In this document: piece after piece, positions 29,421 through 38,769 of the stretch | Layout: every line of letters begins with the position of its first letter | Numbering within the stretch: the stretch's first letter is position 1 | Assembly: GCF_003669015.1 (NCBI RefSeq) | Contig: NZ_CP033069.1 | Span: 1,553,001 to 1,617,000, forward strand | Origin: Acidovorax sp. 1608163 | GTDB lineage: Bacteria; Pseudomonadota; Gammaproteobacteria; Burkholderiales; Burkholderiaceae_C | DNA length: 64,000 nt | Direction: 5' to 3' | Program-made: the position numbers and the translations under genes | The notes under the pieces: generated by a model | Told to the model about the DNA's origin: nothing | What the model saw: the letters and a program-made list of their open reading frames with translations, nothing else | Database searches by the model: none

Positions 29421-29453
29421 AAAAGGCCTTGAAGTCATTCAAGGCCTTTTTTC
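29421..29453. terminator. Bidirectional terminator at the island's right side
   Basis: A 13-bp perfect stem AAAAGGCCTTGAA/TTCAAGGCCTTTT with a four-base loop and T/A runs on both sides. It marks the change from AT-rich to normal chromosomal DNA. Confidence 0.85.
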
Positions 29454-29500
29454 ATTCAGGGGGCTTTGCGCCGAGTACGCTGGCAGGAAGCCAGTGACAG

Positions 29501-29911
29501 TTACTGTCCGCCAAACAACCCCCCTTCGTCCAGCAGTTCATAGCTGATCTCTGGCCGCCGCTCCAGGCTTTGCTTGATGGCTGCTGGAATGGCCTGGCGG
29601 GTTTTGCGGCACAGGCCGGGTTGTTCGTGGACCAGGATGGCGATGCCGCGCAGGGTGCGCACTTCGTTGGGGCTTGGGGTGATGGTGACGCGGATGCCCA
29701 GTTGTTGCTCCATGCGCTCTTGCATGCGACGCAGGTCGGCCAGGTTGGTCAGTTGCTCCAGCCTCTGCAGCAGGCGCTTTTCTTCTTCGCGGGTCAGCAG
29801 CAGCACGCGGGTGTCGCCTTGCGGGTTTTGCAGCAGGGCATCGCGGTCGCACACGCAGGCGCCAGGTGGGCATTCGGTGCGGATGGGGAGCGTGGTGGGC
29901 GGCGCGTTCAT
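29501..29911 (-). CDS. Conserved hypothetical protein with CPPGxCxC motif
   Basis: A 136-residue protein opening MNAPPTTLPIRTECPPGACV and containing three closely spaced Cys, which could bind a metal. The middle is a charged helical segment (EEEKRLLQRLEQLTNLADLRR), and the C-terminus ends in GGLFGGQ. No signal peptide. I believe it is conserved in Burkholderiales but its function is unknown. I chose the ATG of MNAPP over an earlier in-frame ATG. Confidence 0.6.
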   Translation of the reverse strand: MNAPPTTLPIRTECPPGACVCDRDALLQNPQGDTRVLLLTREEEKRLLQRLEQLTNLADLRRMQERMEQQLGIRVTITPSPNEVRTLRGIAILVHEQPGLCRKTRQAIPAAIKQSLERRPEISYELLDEGGLFGGQ

Positions 29912-30016
29912 CGTGCGTCCATTGTGCCGCCGACACCGCAAAAACGCAGGCCTGTGCGGGAAAGCTCGGGGAGGCCGGTGTAGCCTTGGGCGTTTTGATT
30001 TTCAGGAACCTTCGCC

Positions 30017-31090
30017 GTGACGCCACACCTCCATGACTTTTGGCCCCGCAGTGGGTACACCCACCTGCAGCAGAATGCGCGCGGCTGGTTGGTGCCCACG
30101 CAGGCCTATGTGCGCACGTTTCTCGCGCGGCCTGAGCTGGCGTTGGTGCCCGAGTCTTGCGCCGCCGAAGTGGCCCTGCACGAGGGTTTGCAGGCTGCAC
30201 CGCTCAAGCCCGTGGCGGCGGCCGAGCTGGCCGCCGTGCAGGACGACGACGCGCGCGAGAACTACGCCGTGTTCCTGCGCTTTCGCGATGGCCTGCTGGC
30301 GGCGGGCACGTTGGAGGCGTACTACCTGCAACTGATGCGCAGCGGGGTGGTGGATGTGCCGGCGGTGTTCATCGACGCGGTGGTGCAGGCGCTGCTGCGC
30401 CACCTGCTGGCCGACTGCAACGACGCCCTGGAGGCCCGCGCCGCCGAGATGCTGTTCAGCCCCCAGCGCATCACGCAGTACGAAGGCCAGATGCTGGCAG
30501 GCGACCGCGCCACGCTCGACATGCTCAACGAGACGGCGGGCTTGGGCGAGGTGGGGCGCTTGCTGCGGCAAAGCGGGGCCTTGCAGCCCACGGCGCAGGT
30601 GCAGGTGTTGACCGCGGACAACGCCGTGGATTACTGGCAGGCGAGCGAGCGCCACCACTTCCTGCTCGACCTGACCCACGAGCTGACACAGGACCTGAGC
30701 CATGGCCTGACGTTCAAGATGACCCGTGCCCGGTCAGGTTTGAAGGCCCTGGCCCGCGTGCTGGAGCGCTGGGCGGCCCATCTGCTGGGCGTGCAAGTGT
30801 TGATCGAGCCTGTGCACCAGGTCACCGACAGCGCCTGGCGCTGGCACGTGGGGCTGGACGTGGAGTCCACCGCCATCCTCAACGACCTGTACCAGGACCG
30901 GCCCGTGGAGCCTGAGCGCATGGCGCGGCTGGTGAGCCTGTTCACGCTGACCTTTGCCAACCCGGCCGAGATGCGCGCCGATGTGGCGGGCAAGCCGGTG
31001 TACCTGGGGCTGGCCACCAACGCAGAGGGCGTGGTGCGCATCAAGCCACAGAACCTGTTGCTCAATCTGCCCTTGGCATCCGCATCTTGA
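30017..31090 (+). CDS. Conserved hypothetical protein (probably DUF6352 family)
   Basis: A 357-residue soluble protein starting with GTG: MTPHLHDFWPRSGYTHLQQN. It has RGWLVPTQAYVRTFLARPEL, DDARENYAVFLRFRDGLLAA and a C-terminal NLLLNLPLA. I associate it with DUF6352, a betaproteobacterial family with no known function; this is from memory. No membrane segment or catalytic motif stands out. It is divergent from the CPPGxCxC protein and convergent with putA, from which a palindromic repeat separates it. Confidence 0.6.
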   Translation: MTPHLHDFWPRSGYTHLQQNARGWLVPTQAYVRTFLARPELALVPESCAAEVALHEGLQAAPLKPVAAAELAAVQDDDARENYAVFLRFRDGLLAAGTLEAYYLQLMRSGVVDVPAVFIDAVVQALLRHLLADCNDALEARAAEMLFSPQRITQYEGQMLAGDRATLDMLNETAGLGEVGRLLRQSGALQPTAQVQVLTADNAVDYWQASERHHFLLDLTHELTQDLSHGLTFKMTRARSGLKALARVLERWAAHLLGVQVLIEPVHQVTDSAWRWHVGLDVESTAILNDLYQDRPVEPERMARLVSLFTLTFANPAEMRADVAGKPVYLGLATNAEGVVRIKPQNLLLNLPLASAS

Positions 31091-31160
31091 ATGCTATTGA
31101 ATTAATAGCTTCTAGCGCTTTATCTGCAAGCGCTAGCGGCTGATTTGATTCAAATTTTTA
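31091..31160. repeat. Dispersed palindromic repeat, copy C
   Basis: Core TTCTAGCGCTT and AAGCGCTAGCGGC between two convergent genes, where it can act as a shared transcription stop. The outer ATTGAATTAATAG flank is AT-rich. Confidence 0.8.
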
Positions 31161-31190
31161 GTTGCAGGGCGGTGGCCCTGTGCAGAACCC

Positions 31191-34100
31191 TCAGCCGATC
31201 GTCATCAGGCTTGCATTGCCCCCGGCGGCGGCCGTGTTCACGCTCAGTGCCCGTTCGATGAGCAGGCGTTCCAGCGGAATGTCTGCCGTGCCGGGTTGCA
31301 GTGCTGTCACGCCCACGATGGGGCCGGGGCGCTGTGCAAGGGCGGTGCACACGGCCTGCAAGGCCGAGGCTTCGCCGTGGTGCAGCACGGCGTCCAGCGC
31401 TACGGCGGCGCTGCTGAGCGCGTTGTCTTGCAGCATGACCTGGGCCTGCACCTGTGTGGGCAGTTTGGCATGCAGGCTAGCCTGCGCGTTGGGCCATAGG
31501 GCGGTGCCGCCGCTGGCGAGCACGGCGGCCGTCTGTACCAGTAGGTCGTCAGCGCTGGGTGCCAGGCACAGCACGCGGGCACGGGGCGCCAGGGTGTAGA
31601 CATTGCGCTCGCCCGTGGGGCCGGGCAGGGTGCGGGCGGTGCCGCTTTGGGTCTCTTGCGCAAAACGCTGGCAGTGGCCCGTCAGGGCCAGGTTGCCCTG
31701 GTGGTGCGCCCATTGCTGCAAGGCGGCCAGGGGCGCCAGTTGGCGCTCGCGTCGCTCTGTGTCGGGTGGGCTGAAGCGATCAGCTTCGGCAAAGGTGCGT
31801 GCCAGCGCATCGGCCGGGCGCTGCGATAGCAGGCGCAGCAGGTACAGCGGCCCACCTGCCTTGGGCCCCGTGCCCGACAGGCCTTCGCCGCCAAAGGGCT
31901 GCACGCCCACCACGGCGCCCACCATGTTGCGGTTGACGTACACGTTGCCAGCATGGGCCCGGTTCACCACGCGGGCAATGGTTTCGTCGATGCGGGTATG
32001 CACACCTTGCGTCAGGCCGTAGCCGGTGGCGTTGATCTGGTCGAGCAGGCGATCCAGGTCGTCGCGCGCGTAGCGCACCAGGTGCAGCACGGGGCCGAAG
32101 ACTTCGCGTTGCAGCTCGCCGATGTGGTTCAGTTCGATGAGTGTTGGGGGCACGAAGGTGCCTGGTGCGCTGGTCGCCACCAGATGGCTGGTGTGCTGGA
32201 ACACCCGATGGCCTTGGGCCTTGAATTTTTCGATGTGCTGGGCGATGCCTGCCTGCGCTTCGGCATCGATCACCGGGCCCACATCCACGCGCAGCGCGCC
32301 GGGGTTGCCCACGCGCAGCTCGCCCATGGCGCCTTGCAGCATCTCGACCACGCGGTCGGCGGCTTCTTCTTGCACGCACAACACGCGCAGGGCGGAGCAG
32401 CGCTGGCCTGCGCTGTCAAAGGCGGACGACACCGCGTCGCCAACCACCTGCTCGACCAATGCGGATGAGTCCACGATCATCGCGTTCTGCCCCCCGGTTT
32501 CGGCAATCAGCGGGATGGGGCGGCCTGCGGCGTCCAGGCGACCTGCCACGGTGCGTTGCAGGATGCGCGCCACCTCGGTGGAGCCGGTGAACATCACGCC
32601 CATCACGCGGGCATCGCCAATCAAACGCGCGCCCACGGTCTCGCCCTGGCCGGGCAGCAGTTGCACGGCGGCACGGGGCACACCGGCCTGCCACAGCAGG
32701 CGCACTGCCTCGGCGGCGATCAGCGGGGTTTGTTCGGCGGGCTTGGCCAGCACGGGATTGCCTGCGGCCAGCGCTGCCGCCACCTGGCCCATGAAGATGG
32801 CGAGCGGGAAGTTCCAGGGGCTGATGCAGGCCACGGGGCCGAGCGGGATGTGGGTGGCGTTGTCGAAGGTGCTTTGCACCTGGGCCGCGTAGTAGCGCAG
32901 GAAGTCCACGGCCTCGCGCACCTCGGCGATGGCGTTGCTGGCGCTCTTGCCTGCTTCGCGCATCAGCAGGCCCATGAGGGGCTGGATGCGCTCCTCCAGC
33001 AAGTCGGCGGTGCGCAGCAGGGCGGCAGCGCGCTCGGCGGGCGGCGTGGCGGCCCAAGGGGCTGCGGCGGCCTGGGCGTGCGCCAGGGCCTGGTCTACGT
33101 CGGCGGTGGTGGCTTCTTGCACCTGGCCCACCACATCGCTGTGGTCAGCAGGATTGCGCACGGGCTGGTTGGGGCCTGCAGGGGCATCGGTGCCCAGCAA
33201 GGGGGCGGCGGTCCAGGCATGGGCCGCCGTGGCTTGCAGGGCGGCGGCCAGTTCGGTCAGCGTGTTTTCGTTCGACAGATCCAGCCCGCGGGAGTTGGTG
33301 CGGTGCGCGCCATACAGGCCCTGGGGCGTGGCAATGCGGGGGTGGGGCAGGCCCGCAGTGCCTTCTGCCGCAGCTTGCTGGTCCACCACTTGCACGGGAC
33401 TCTTGACCAATTCATCCAGCGCAATCGTTTCGTCGGCAATGCGGTTCACAAACGAGGTGTTGGCGCCGTTCTCCAGCAGGCGGCGCACCAAATAGGCCAG
33501 CAGCGTTTCGTGCGTGCCCACGGGGGCATAGATGCGGCAGGGGCGGCCGAGCTTGCCCGCACTGATCGCGCCCACCACCTGCTCGTACAGCGGCTCGCCC
33601 ATGCCGTGCAGGCACTGGAATTCGTATTGCCCTGCGTAGTAGTTGCTGCCTGCCAGTTGGTAGATGGTGGCCACCGTCTCGGCGTTGTGCGTGGCGAACT
33701 GGGGGTACACGGCCTCGGGCGCGGCCAGCAGCTTCTTGGCGCAGGCGATGTACGAGATGTCGGTGTGCACCTTGCGGGTGTAGACGGGGTAGTCCTCCAG
33801 GCCATCGACCTGGGCACGCTTGATTTCGCTGTCCCAGTACGCGCCTTTGACCAGGCGCACCATCAGCCGGCGCTGGGTGCTGCGGGCGAGTTGAACCACA
33901 TAGTCGATGACGAACGGGCAGCGCTTTTGGTAGGCCTGGATGACAAAGCCAATGCCGTTCCAGCCCGCCAGGGTGGGCTCGTGGCACAGGCGCTCCAGCA
34001 GGTCCAGCGACAGCTCCAGGCGGTCGGTTTCTTCGGCGTCGATGTTCAGGCCAATGTCGTACTGCTTGGCCAGGGCCGTGAGGCGCAACACCAGCGGGTA

Positions 34101-34937
34101 CAGCTCGTCCATGACGCGGCCAAACTGGGCGCGGCTGTAGCGCGGGTGCAGGGCCGAGAGCTTGATGGAGATGCCCGGCCCTTCATAGATGCCGCGCCCG
34201 GCAGAGGCCTTGCCAATGGCATGGATGGCTTGCTCATATGAGGCGTAGTAGTGCTTGGCGTCTTCGCTGGTCAGCGCGGCCTCACCCAGCATGTCGTACG
34301 AATAGCGAAAGCCCTCGGCTTCCATCGTGCGGGCGTTGCGCAGGGCCTCATCAATGGTCTCGCCGGTCACAAATTGCTCGCCCATCATGCGCATGGCCAT
34401 GTCCACGCCCTTGCGGATCAGCGGCTCGCCGCCCTTGCCGATCAGGCGGCTGAGCGAGTTGCCCAGGCTGCCTTCGCTGTGCGTGGCCATCAGCTTGCCG
34501 GTGATGAGCAGGCCCCAGGTGGCGGCGTTGACGAAGAGCGAGGGGCTCTTGCCCAGGTGGGCATCCCACTGGCCGTGGCTGATCTTGTCGCGGATGAGCG
34601 CATCCCGCGTGGCCTTGTCGGGGATGCGCAGCAGGGCCTCGGCCAGGCACATCAGCGCTACGCCTTCTTGCGACGACAGCGAAAACTCCTGCAGCAGCCC
34701 CTGCACGATGCCCGCACGTCCGGCGCTGGCCTTGCGTTCGCGCAGCGCCTTGGCAATGCGCAGCGCCAGTTGCTCGGCCGACGCTGCTTGATCGGCAGGC
34801 AGGCGGGCCTGGGCCAGCAGCGGGGCCAGGGCTTCGGGCTCGGGGCGGCGGGTGGCGGCGGTGATGGCTGCGCGCAGCGGGTTGGACAGCGGCGTGCGGG
34901 GCGCGAAGTCTGCAAACGGGGCGGAGGGCTGCGTCAT
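31191..34937 (-). CDS. putA: Bifunctional proline dehydrogenase / delta-1-pyrroline-5-carboxylate dehydrogenase
   Basis: Oxidises proline to glutamate in two steps (FAD-dependent proline dehydrogenase, then NAD-dependent aldehyde dehydrogenase with channelled intermediate). The 1248-residue protein has a proline dehydrogenase barrel (about 100-490), an ALDH domain with ETGGQNAMIVD and the nucleophile in GQRCSALRVL near 845, and a C-terminal ALDH-like extension, the type B layout. It lacks the N-terminal ribbon-helix-helix that makes E. coli PutA its own repressor, which fits the divergent Lrp-type regulator. Start chosen at MTQPSAPFADF. Confidence 0.95.
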   Translation of the reverse strand: MTQPSAPFADFAPRTPLSNPLRAAITAATRRPEPEALAPLLAQARLPADQAASAEQLALRIAKALRERKASAGRAGIVQGLLQEFSLSSQEGVALMCLAEALLRIPDKATRDALIRDKISHGQWDAHLGKSPSLFVNAATWGLLITGKLMATHSEGSLGNSLSRLIGKGGEPLIRKGVDMAMRMMGEQFVTGETIDEALRNARTMEAEGFRYSYDMLGEAALTSEDAKHYYASYEQAIHAIGKASAGRGIYEGPGISIKLSALHPRYSRAQFGRVMDELYPLVLRLTALAKQYDIGLNIDAEETDRLELSLDLLERLCHEPTLAGWNGIGFVIQAYQKRCPFVIDYVVQLARSTQRRLMVRLVKGAYWDSEIKRAQVDGLEDYPVYTRKVHTDISYIACAKKLLAAPEAVYPQFATHNAETVATIYQLAGSNYYAGQYEFQCLHGMGEPLYEQVVGAISAGKLGRPCRIYAPVGTHETLLAYLVRRLLENGANTSFVNRIADETIALDELVKSPVQVVDQQAAAEGTAGLPHPRIATPQGLYGAHRTNSRGLDLSNENTLTELAAALQATAAHAWTAAPLLGTDAPAGPNQPVRNPADHSDVVGQVQEATTADVDQALAHAQAAAAPWAATPPAERAAALLRTADLLEERIQPLMGLLMREAGKSASNAIAEVREAVDFLRYYAAQVQSTFDNATHIPLGPVACISPWNFPLAIFMGQVAAALAAGNPVLAKPAEQTPLIAAEAVRLLWQAGVPRAAVQLLPGQGETVGARLIGDARVMGVMFTGSTEVARILQRTVAGRLDAAGRPIPLIAETGGQNAMIVDSSALVEQVVGDAVSSAFDSAGQRCSALRVLCVQEEAADRVVEMLQGAMGELRVGNPGALRVDVGPVIDAEAQAGIAQHIEKFKAQGHRVFQHTSHLVATSAPGTFVPPTLIELNHIGELQREVFGPVLHLVRYARDDLDRLLDQINATGYGLTQGVHTRIDETIARVVNRAHAGNVYVNRNMVGAVVGVQPFGGEGLSGTGPKAGGPLYLLRLLSQRPADALARTFAEADRFSPPDTERRERQLAPLAALQQWAHHQGNLALTGHCQRFAQETQSGTARTLPGPTGERNVYTLAPRARVLCLAPSADDLLVQTAAVLASGGTALWPNAQASLHAKLPTQVQAQVMLQDNALSSAAVALDAVLHHGEASALQAVCTALAQRPGPIVGVTALQPGTADIPLERLLIERALSVNTAAAGGNASLMTIG

Positions 34938-35076
34938 GGCGGTGTCTTTCAGGGGGTTGGCAGGGCCCAACACGGGGGAAAGTGTTGGTTGGGCGCGTTA
35001 TTGGCGATGATCCTTGGGTTGGTGGTGAATAAATGGTCGAAAATTGGCATTGAAGCCGAATAAAACTCTAATCGAC

Positions 35077-35553
35077 ATGCAAACCGAACCCGATCTGGAC
35101 CGGATTGACCGCAAGATACTGTCAATCCTGCAGGAAGACGGCCGCATTGCCAACCTCAAGCTGGCCGAGGCGGTGGCCCTGTCGCCCACCGCCGTGCTGG
35201 CGCGGGTGCAGCGCCTCACGCGCGATGGCTTCATCCTGGGCTACGAGGCGCGCCTGAACCCCCTGAAGCTGGGCGCGGGCATGCTGGTGTTTGTGGAGGT
35301 GCTGCTGGACCGCACCACGCCCAATGTGTTCGACCAGTTCAAGGCCGCCGTACAGGTGCACCCCGAGATCATGGAGTGCCACATGGTGGCGGGCGGGTTC
35401 GACTACCTGCTCAAGACGCGATCCGCCGACATGAATGCCTACCGCGTGTTTGCGGGCAATGTGCTGTGGCAGCTACCGGGCGTGCGCGAGACGCGGACCT
35501 ATGCGGTGATGGAAGAGGTCAAGCACACCAACCATTTGCACCTGCACATTTGA
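35077..35553 (+). CDS. Lrp/AsnC-family regulator, probable putA activator
   Basis: A 158-residue protein with an N-terminal helix-turn-helix (LDRIDRKILSILQEDGRIAN, then LKLAEAVALSPTAVLARVQR) and a C-terminal RAM/AsnC effector domain (GFDYLLKTRSADMNAYRVF). It is divergent from putA across 139 bases, the classical arrangement of PutR-type activators that respond to proline. ATG chosen at MQTEPDLDRIDRK. Regulation of putA is inferred from position only. Confidence 0.9.
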   Translation: MQTEPDLDRIDRKILSILQEDGRIANLKLAEAVALSPTAVLARVQRLTRDGFILGYEARLNPLKLGAGMLVFVEVLLDRTTPNVFDQFKAAVQVHPEIMECHMVAGGFDYLLKTRSADMNAYRVFAGNVLWQLPGVRETRTYAVMEEVKHTNHLHLHI

Positions 35554-35703
35554 CGGCGGGTGACGGCCTGAGGTGTGCCAAGCAGCTGTATCCAACTGTT
35601 TCGAGCGGCTGGCAGTGGCTGCGGATGCAACGTTTGCGCTTGGGCTGCGAGGGGGTGGCGCCGCATAATGCAACCAATTTCAGTCTATACCGAGGAGAAG
35701 AAG

Positions 35704-36009
35704 ATGCCCGCATTGCCTTACGCAGCCGCTGCCGCAGCATTGGCCGCCACGTTGTTCAGCCCCGCTGCATCGGCCGCCTGCTATTACATCTATGCCGCAG
35801 ATTCCGAGCTGATCTACCGCTCGTACGAAGCCCCGGTGGACCTGTCCTTCCCGCTGCACCAAACGCTTTCCTCGGTGGCGCCGGGCGGCAAGATGGTGTT
35901 CACCCTGGACACACAAGGTTGCGAAGTCGTCATCAACAAGCTGCCCAGCCGCACCAAGCCTTCGGCCGCCAGCGCAGCCCCCCGCGCACGGCGCGCTGAC
36001 CGGGGCTAA
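35704..36009 (+). CDS. Small exported hypothetical protein
   Basis: A 101-residue protein with a signal peptide (MPALPYAAAAAALAATLFSP, cut near ASAA-C) and a mature part with two Cys that could form a disulfide: CYYIYAADSELIYRSYEAPV, then GGKMVFTLDTQGCEVVINKL. A good Shine-Dalgarno (GAGGAGAAG) precedes the ATG. Function unknown. Confidence 0.65.
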   Translation: MPALPYAAAAAALAATLFSPAASAACYYIYAADSELIYRSYEAPVDLSFPLHQTLSSVAPGGKMVFTLDTQGCEVVINKLPSRTKPSAASAAPRARRADRG

Positions 36010-36091
36010 ATCTCCCCTCAGGCCAGCCCTCAAAACCCGGCTGGCCACCCATCGGGCGGCCCAGGGGTCCCGAGCCTGAGACAATCGGGGG

Positions 36092-37564
36092 ATGAGCGAA
36101 CAGACAGAACCACTCTCCTCACAAGAAATTCAAGACACCGCAGACCTGCCAGACCTTCCGGATCTTCCCGAGGGCTGGCTTGCGGTGCAGTCCATGGACC
36201 TGGACGCCCAGGGTGTTGCCCGCAAGCCCGATGGCAAGGTCGTCTTCATTGATGGCGCCCTGCCGTTCGAGTGGGTCAGCGCCAACACCCATCGCAAAAA
36301 GAACAACTGGGAACAGGCCAGCCTGACGGACATCCACCGCGAGTCCTCGCAGCGCGTGCGCCCAGGCTGCCCGCATTTTGGTCTGCACGGCGGCTCCTGC
36401 GGCGGCTGCAAGATGCAGCACCTGGACACGCGCGCCCAGGTGGCCGTCAAGCAGCGGGCACTGGAGGACAACCTCTGGCACCTGGGCAAGGTGAAGGCCG
36501 AAACCATCCTGCGCCCCATCGAGGGCCCGGCCTGGGGCTACCGCTACCGTGCCCGCCTGGCCGTGCGCCATGTCATCAAAAAGGGCACGGTGCTGGTGGG
36601 CTTTCACGAGCGCAAGAGCCGCTACGTGGCCGACATGGAAGTCTGCCCCGTGCTGCCGCCCCATGTCAGCGCCATGCTCATGCCCCTGCGCGGCCTGATT
36701 GCCGACATGGATGCGCGGGACACCTGCCCGCAGATTGAGCTGGCCTGCGGTGACCATGTCACGGCCCTGGTGCTGCGCCACCTGGAGCCTTTGTCTGCCG
36801 ACGACATCGCCCGCCTGCGCGCCTTTGCGGCCCAGCACCAGGTGCAGTGGTGGCTGCAAGCCAAGGGGCCTGACACCGTCAAGCTGCTGGATGAGGACAG
36901 TGAGCCGCTGTCGTACGCGCTGCCTGACTTCGGCATCACCATGCCGTTCAAGCCCACCGACTTCACGCAGGTGAATCCGCACATCAACCGCGTGCTGGTG
37001 TCGCGTGCCCTGCGGCTGCTGGATGTGCAAAAGCACGAGCGGGTGATTGACTGGTTCTGTGGCCTGGGCAACTTCACGCTGCCGCTGGCCACCCAGGGGC
37101 GTGAGGTGCTGGGCATTGAAGGCAGTGAGGCGCTGGTGGCCCGTTCGCGCGAGAACTACCAGTCAAATCAGGCTCTAAGGCAAGAAGGGCAAGCGCTAGC
37201 AACTACTGATTTCGTAGCGCGTAACCTGTTTGAAATGACGCCCGCCATGCTGATCGCCGATGGAGTGGCCGACAAATGGCTGGTGGACCCCCCACGCGAA
37301 GGCGCCTTTGCGCTGGCCAAGGCCCTGGCAGACATCGAGCAGGCCCGCCAAGGTGCTGAAGATGCGCCGCCCTTGCCCGAGGGCGCGGAGCACTGGAGCC
37401 CGCCCAAACGCATCGTGTACGTGAGCTGCAACCCCGCCACCCTGGCGCGTGATGCCGGTTTGCTGGTGCACCTGGCAGGCTACCGCTGCGTGGCTGCGGG
37501 CATGGTCAACATGTTCCCGCACACCGCGCATGTCGAGAGCATGGCGGTGTTTGAGCGGGCCTGA
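36092..37564 (+). CDS. rlmD: 23S rRNA (uracil-1939-C5)-methyltransferase RlmD
   Basis: SAM-dependent rRNA methyltransferase of the TrmA/RumA family, 490 residues. An N-terminal TRAM-like domain, a [4Fe-4S] cluster motif (C near 92, then SCGGC near 103, and VCPVLP near 186), the SAM site ([15 protein letters not shown]) and the catalytic Cys in [10 protein letters not shown] near 446 are all present. Residues about 358-376 ([16 protein letters not shown]) are encoded by a palindromic repeat copy, in frame, next to the SAM site. Confidence 0.94.
   Translation: MSEQTEPLSSQEIQDTADLPDLPDLPEGWLAVQSMDLDAQGVARKPDGKVVFIDGALPFEWVSANTHRKKNNWEQASLTDIHRESSQRVRPGCPHFGLHGGSCGGCKMQHLDTRAQVAVKQRALEDNLWHLGKVKAETILRPIEGPAWGYRYRARLAVRHVIKKGTVLVGFHERKSRYVADMEVCPVLPPHVSAMLMPLRGLIADMDARDTCPQIELACGDHVTALVLRHLEPLSADDIARLRAFAAQHQVQWWLQAKGPDTVKLLDEDSEPLSYALPDFGITMPFKPTDFTQVNPHINRVLVSRALRLLDVQKHERVIDWFCGLGNFTLPLATQGREVLGIEGSEALVARSRENYQSNQALRQEGQALATTDFVARNLFEMTPAMLIADGVADKWLVDPPREGAFALAKALADIEQARQGAEDAPPLPEGAEHWSPPKRIVYVSCNPATLARDAGLLVHLAGYRCVAAGMVNMFPHTAHVESMAVFERA
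37163..37217 (-). repeat. Palindromic repeat inside rlmD, copy G (reverse orientation)
   Basis: On the minus strand this reads TAGTTGCTAGCGCTT, then, after a loop, a decayed partner arm and CCTGATTTG. It is translated in frame within RlmD. The arms are partly decayed, so the insertion is older than copy B. Confidence 0.65.
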
Positions 37565-37721
37565 TGCAGCGAACCTGACGGGGCAGGGCCAGCGCTTTCG
37601 ACGCCCTGGTCCTGCTGTCAACCACCAAGCCACATGCCCAACTGCTGGTTTGGGGGCGCCTTTTAAAGGCTGTATCGGTTTGGGGCTTTAAATACGGTGC
37701 TGGTCCGCACCAGCCGCGCCT

Positions 37722-38096
37722 TCAGTGCTTGGCACTGGCGCTTTTGCTGTCGGCAGATGCAGACACAGACGCGGAGGCGGCTGCCTTCTTCTCCGGTTTA
37801 TCGGTCTTTTCTATGACCGACGGGCTGCCTTCGAGCTTGTTCTCGCGCATGTAGGCGTCCATCTCCTTCCACCCTGCAAACACCGAGGCCTTGGACGCCT
37901 TGGGGTTCAGGGTGTAGCAGTCTTCCAGCCCGCGCAAGGCATGGCGGCAGGCGCCGCCAATGGCTTTGGATTCCTCCTCGCGCTGGGCAATGCGCGGGTC
38001 GGGCCAGATGCCTGGAATCTCGCAGCCAGCCAGCAGCAACACCGCCGTGGCGGCAACAAGCAAACGCGAACGGTGGACGCGGAGGTATGAAAACAT
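37722..38096 (-). CDS. Lipoprotein of unknown function
   Basis: A 124-residue protein with a lipoprotein signal: hydrophobic segment ending LLLAGC, lipidated Cys at residue 25. The mature part has a Cys pair (ACRHALRGLEDCY) and a low-complexity Lys/Ala/Ser tail. It would sit in the outer membrane or periplasm. Conserved-hypothetical type; function not known. It is convergent with rlmD. Confidence 0.8.
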   Translation of the reverse strand: MFSYLRVHRSRLLVAATAVLLLAGCEIPGIWPDPRIAQREEESKAIGGACRHALRGLEDCYTLNPKASKASVFAGWKEMDAYMRENKLEGSPSVIEKTDKPEKKAAASASVSASADSKSASAKH

Positions 38097-38218
38097 CTTG
38101 TGTTAATTATCGGCACGCCAAGCCCAAACCTTGAGAGTACCCTGCGCCGCAGTCAACATAGTTATCGAGCGCACAGGCTGCGGAGTGCCGCGATTTCGCA
38201 TGTGCGCTGCGTGAAGTG

Positions 38219-38233
38219 CGTGAAGGATTCACG
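38219..38233. promoter_or_regulatory. Short palindrome upstream of the GlcG-like gene
   Basis: CGTGAA-GGA-TTCACG, a 6-bp inverted repeat with a three-base spacer, 126 bases before the start of the GlcG-like gene, in the divergent intergenic region. It could be an operator; no family is identified. Confidence 0.3.
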
Positions 38234-38358
38234 GGATTCCCTCACTGCAGGGATGAAGTCTTTCACCCCAGCGTACCATCGCCAACGCTGTCATGGGCGC
38301 TATGCTCCGGGAGCGATGGCAGCGGATTGATCCCGTGGCCCGCCTCAAAGGACATTCC

Positions 38359-38766
38359 ATGAAAACCAAATTTGAACTCGAACTGGCAGACATCAAGCGC
38401 ATTGCCGCTGCCGCAGAAGCCGAAGCGCTGAAGAACCAGTGGGCTGTGACCATTGCCATCGTGGACGATGGCGGCCACCTGCTGTGGCTGCAGCGCCTGG
38501 ACGGTGCTGCCGCTGTGTCCTCACACATTGCCCCCGCCAAGGCCCGTACGGCCGCACTGGGCCGCCGTGAAAGCAAGGGCTATGAGGACGTCATCAACGG
38601 TGGCCGCACCTCGTTCCTGAGCGCTCCCACGCTGGAAGGCATGCTCGAAGGCGGCGTGCCGATCATGAAAGACGGCCAATGCCTGGGCGCCGTGGGCGTG
38701 AGCGGCGTGAAGTCGACGGAAGACGCACAGATTGCCCGTGCTGGGATTGCCGCCCTGGGCTTGTGA
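38359..38766 (+). CDS. GlcG/HbpS-like protein
   Basis: A 135-residue protein of the GlcG/HbpS (PduO C-terminal-like) family. VTIAIVDDGGHLLWLQRLDG near residue 30 and GGVPIMKDGQCLGAVGVSG near 98 are the family landmarks. Relatives bind haem or corrinoids, or occur in glycolate loci; the ligand here is unknown. No signal peptide, so cytoplasmic. AAAGGA precedes the ATG. An inverted pair of MITE-like elements lies directly after its stop. Confidence 0.82.
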   Translation: MKTKFELELADIKRIAAAAEAEALKNQWAVTIAIVDDGGHLLWLQRLDGAAAVSSHIAPAKARTAALGRRESKGYEDVINGGRTSFLSAPTLEGMLEGGVPIMKDGQCLGAVGVSGVKSTEDAQIARAGIAALGL

Positions 38767-38769
38767 TGG

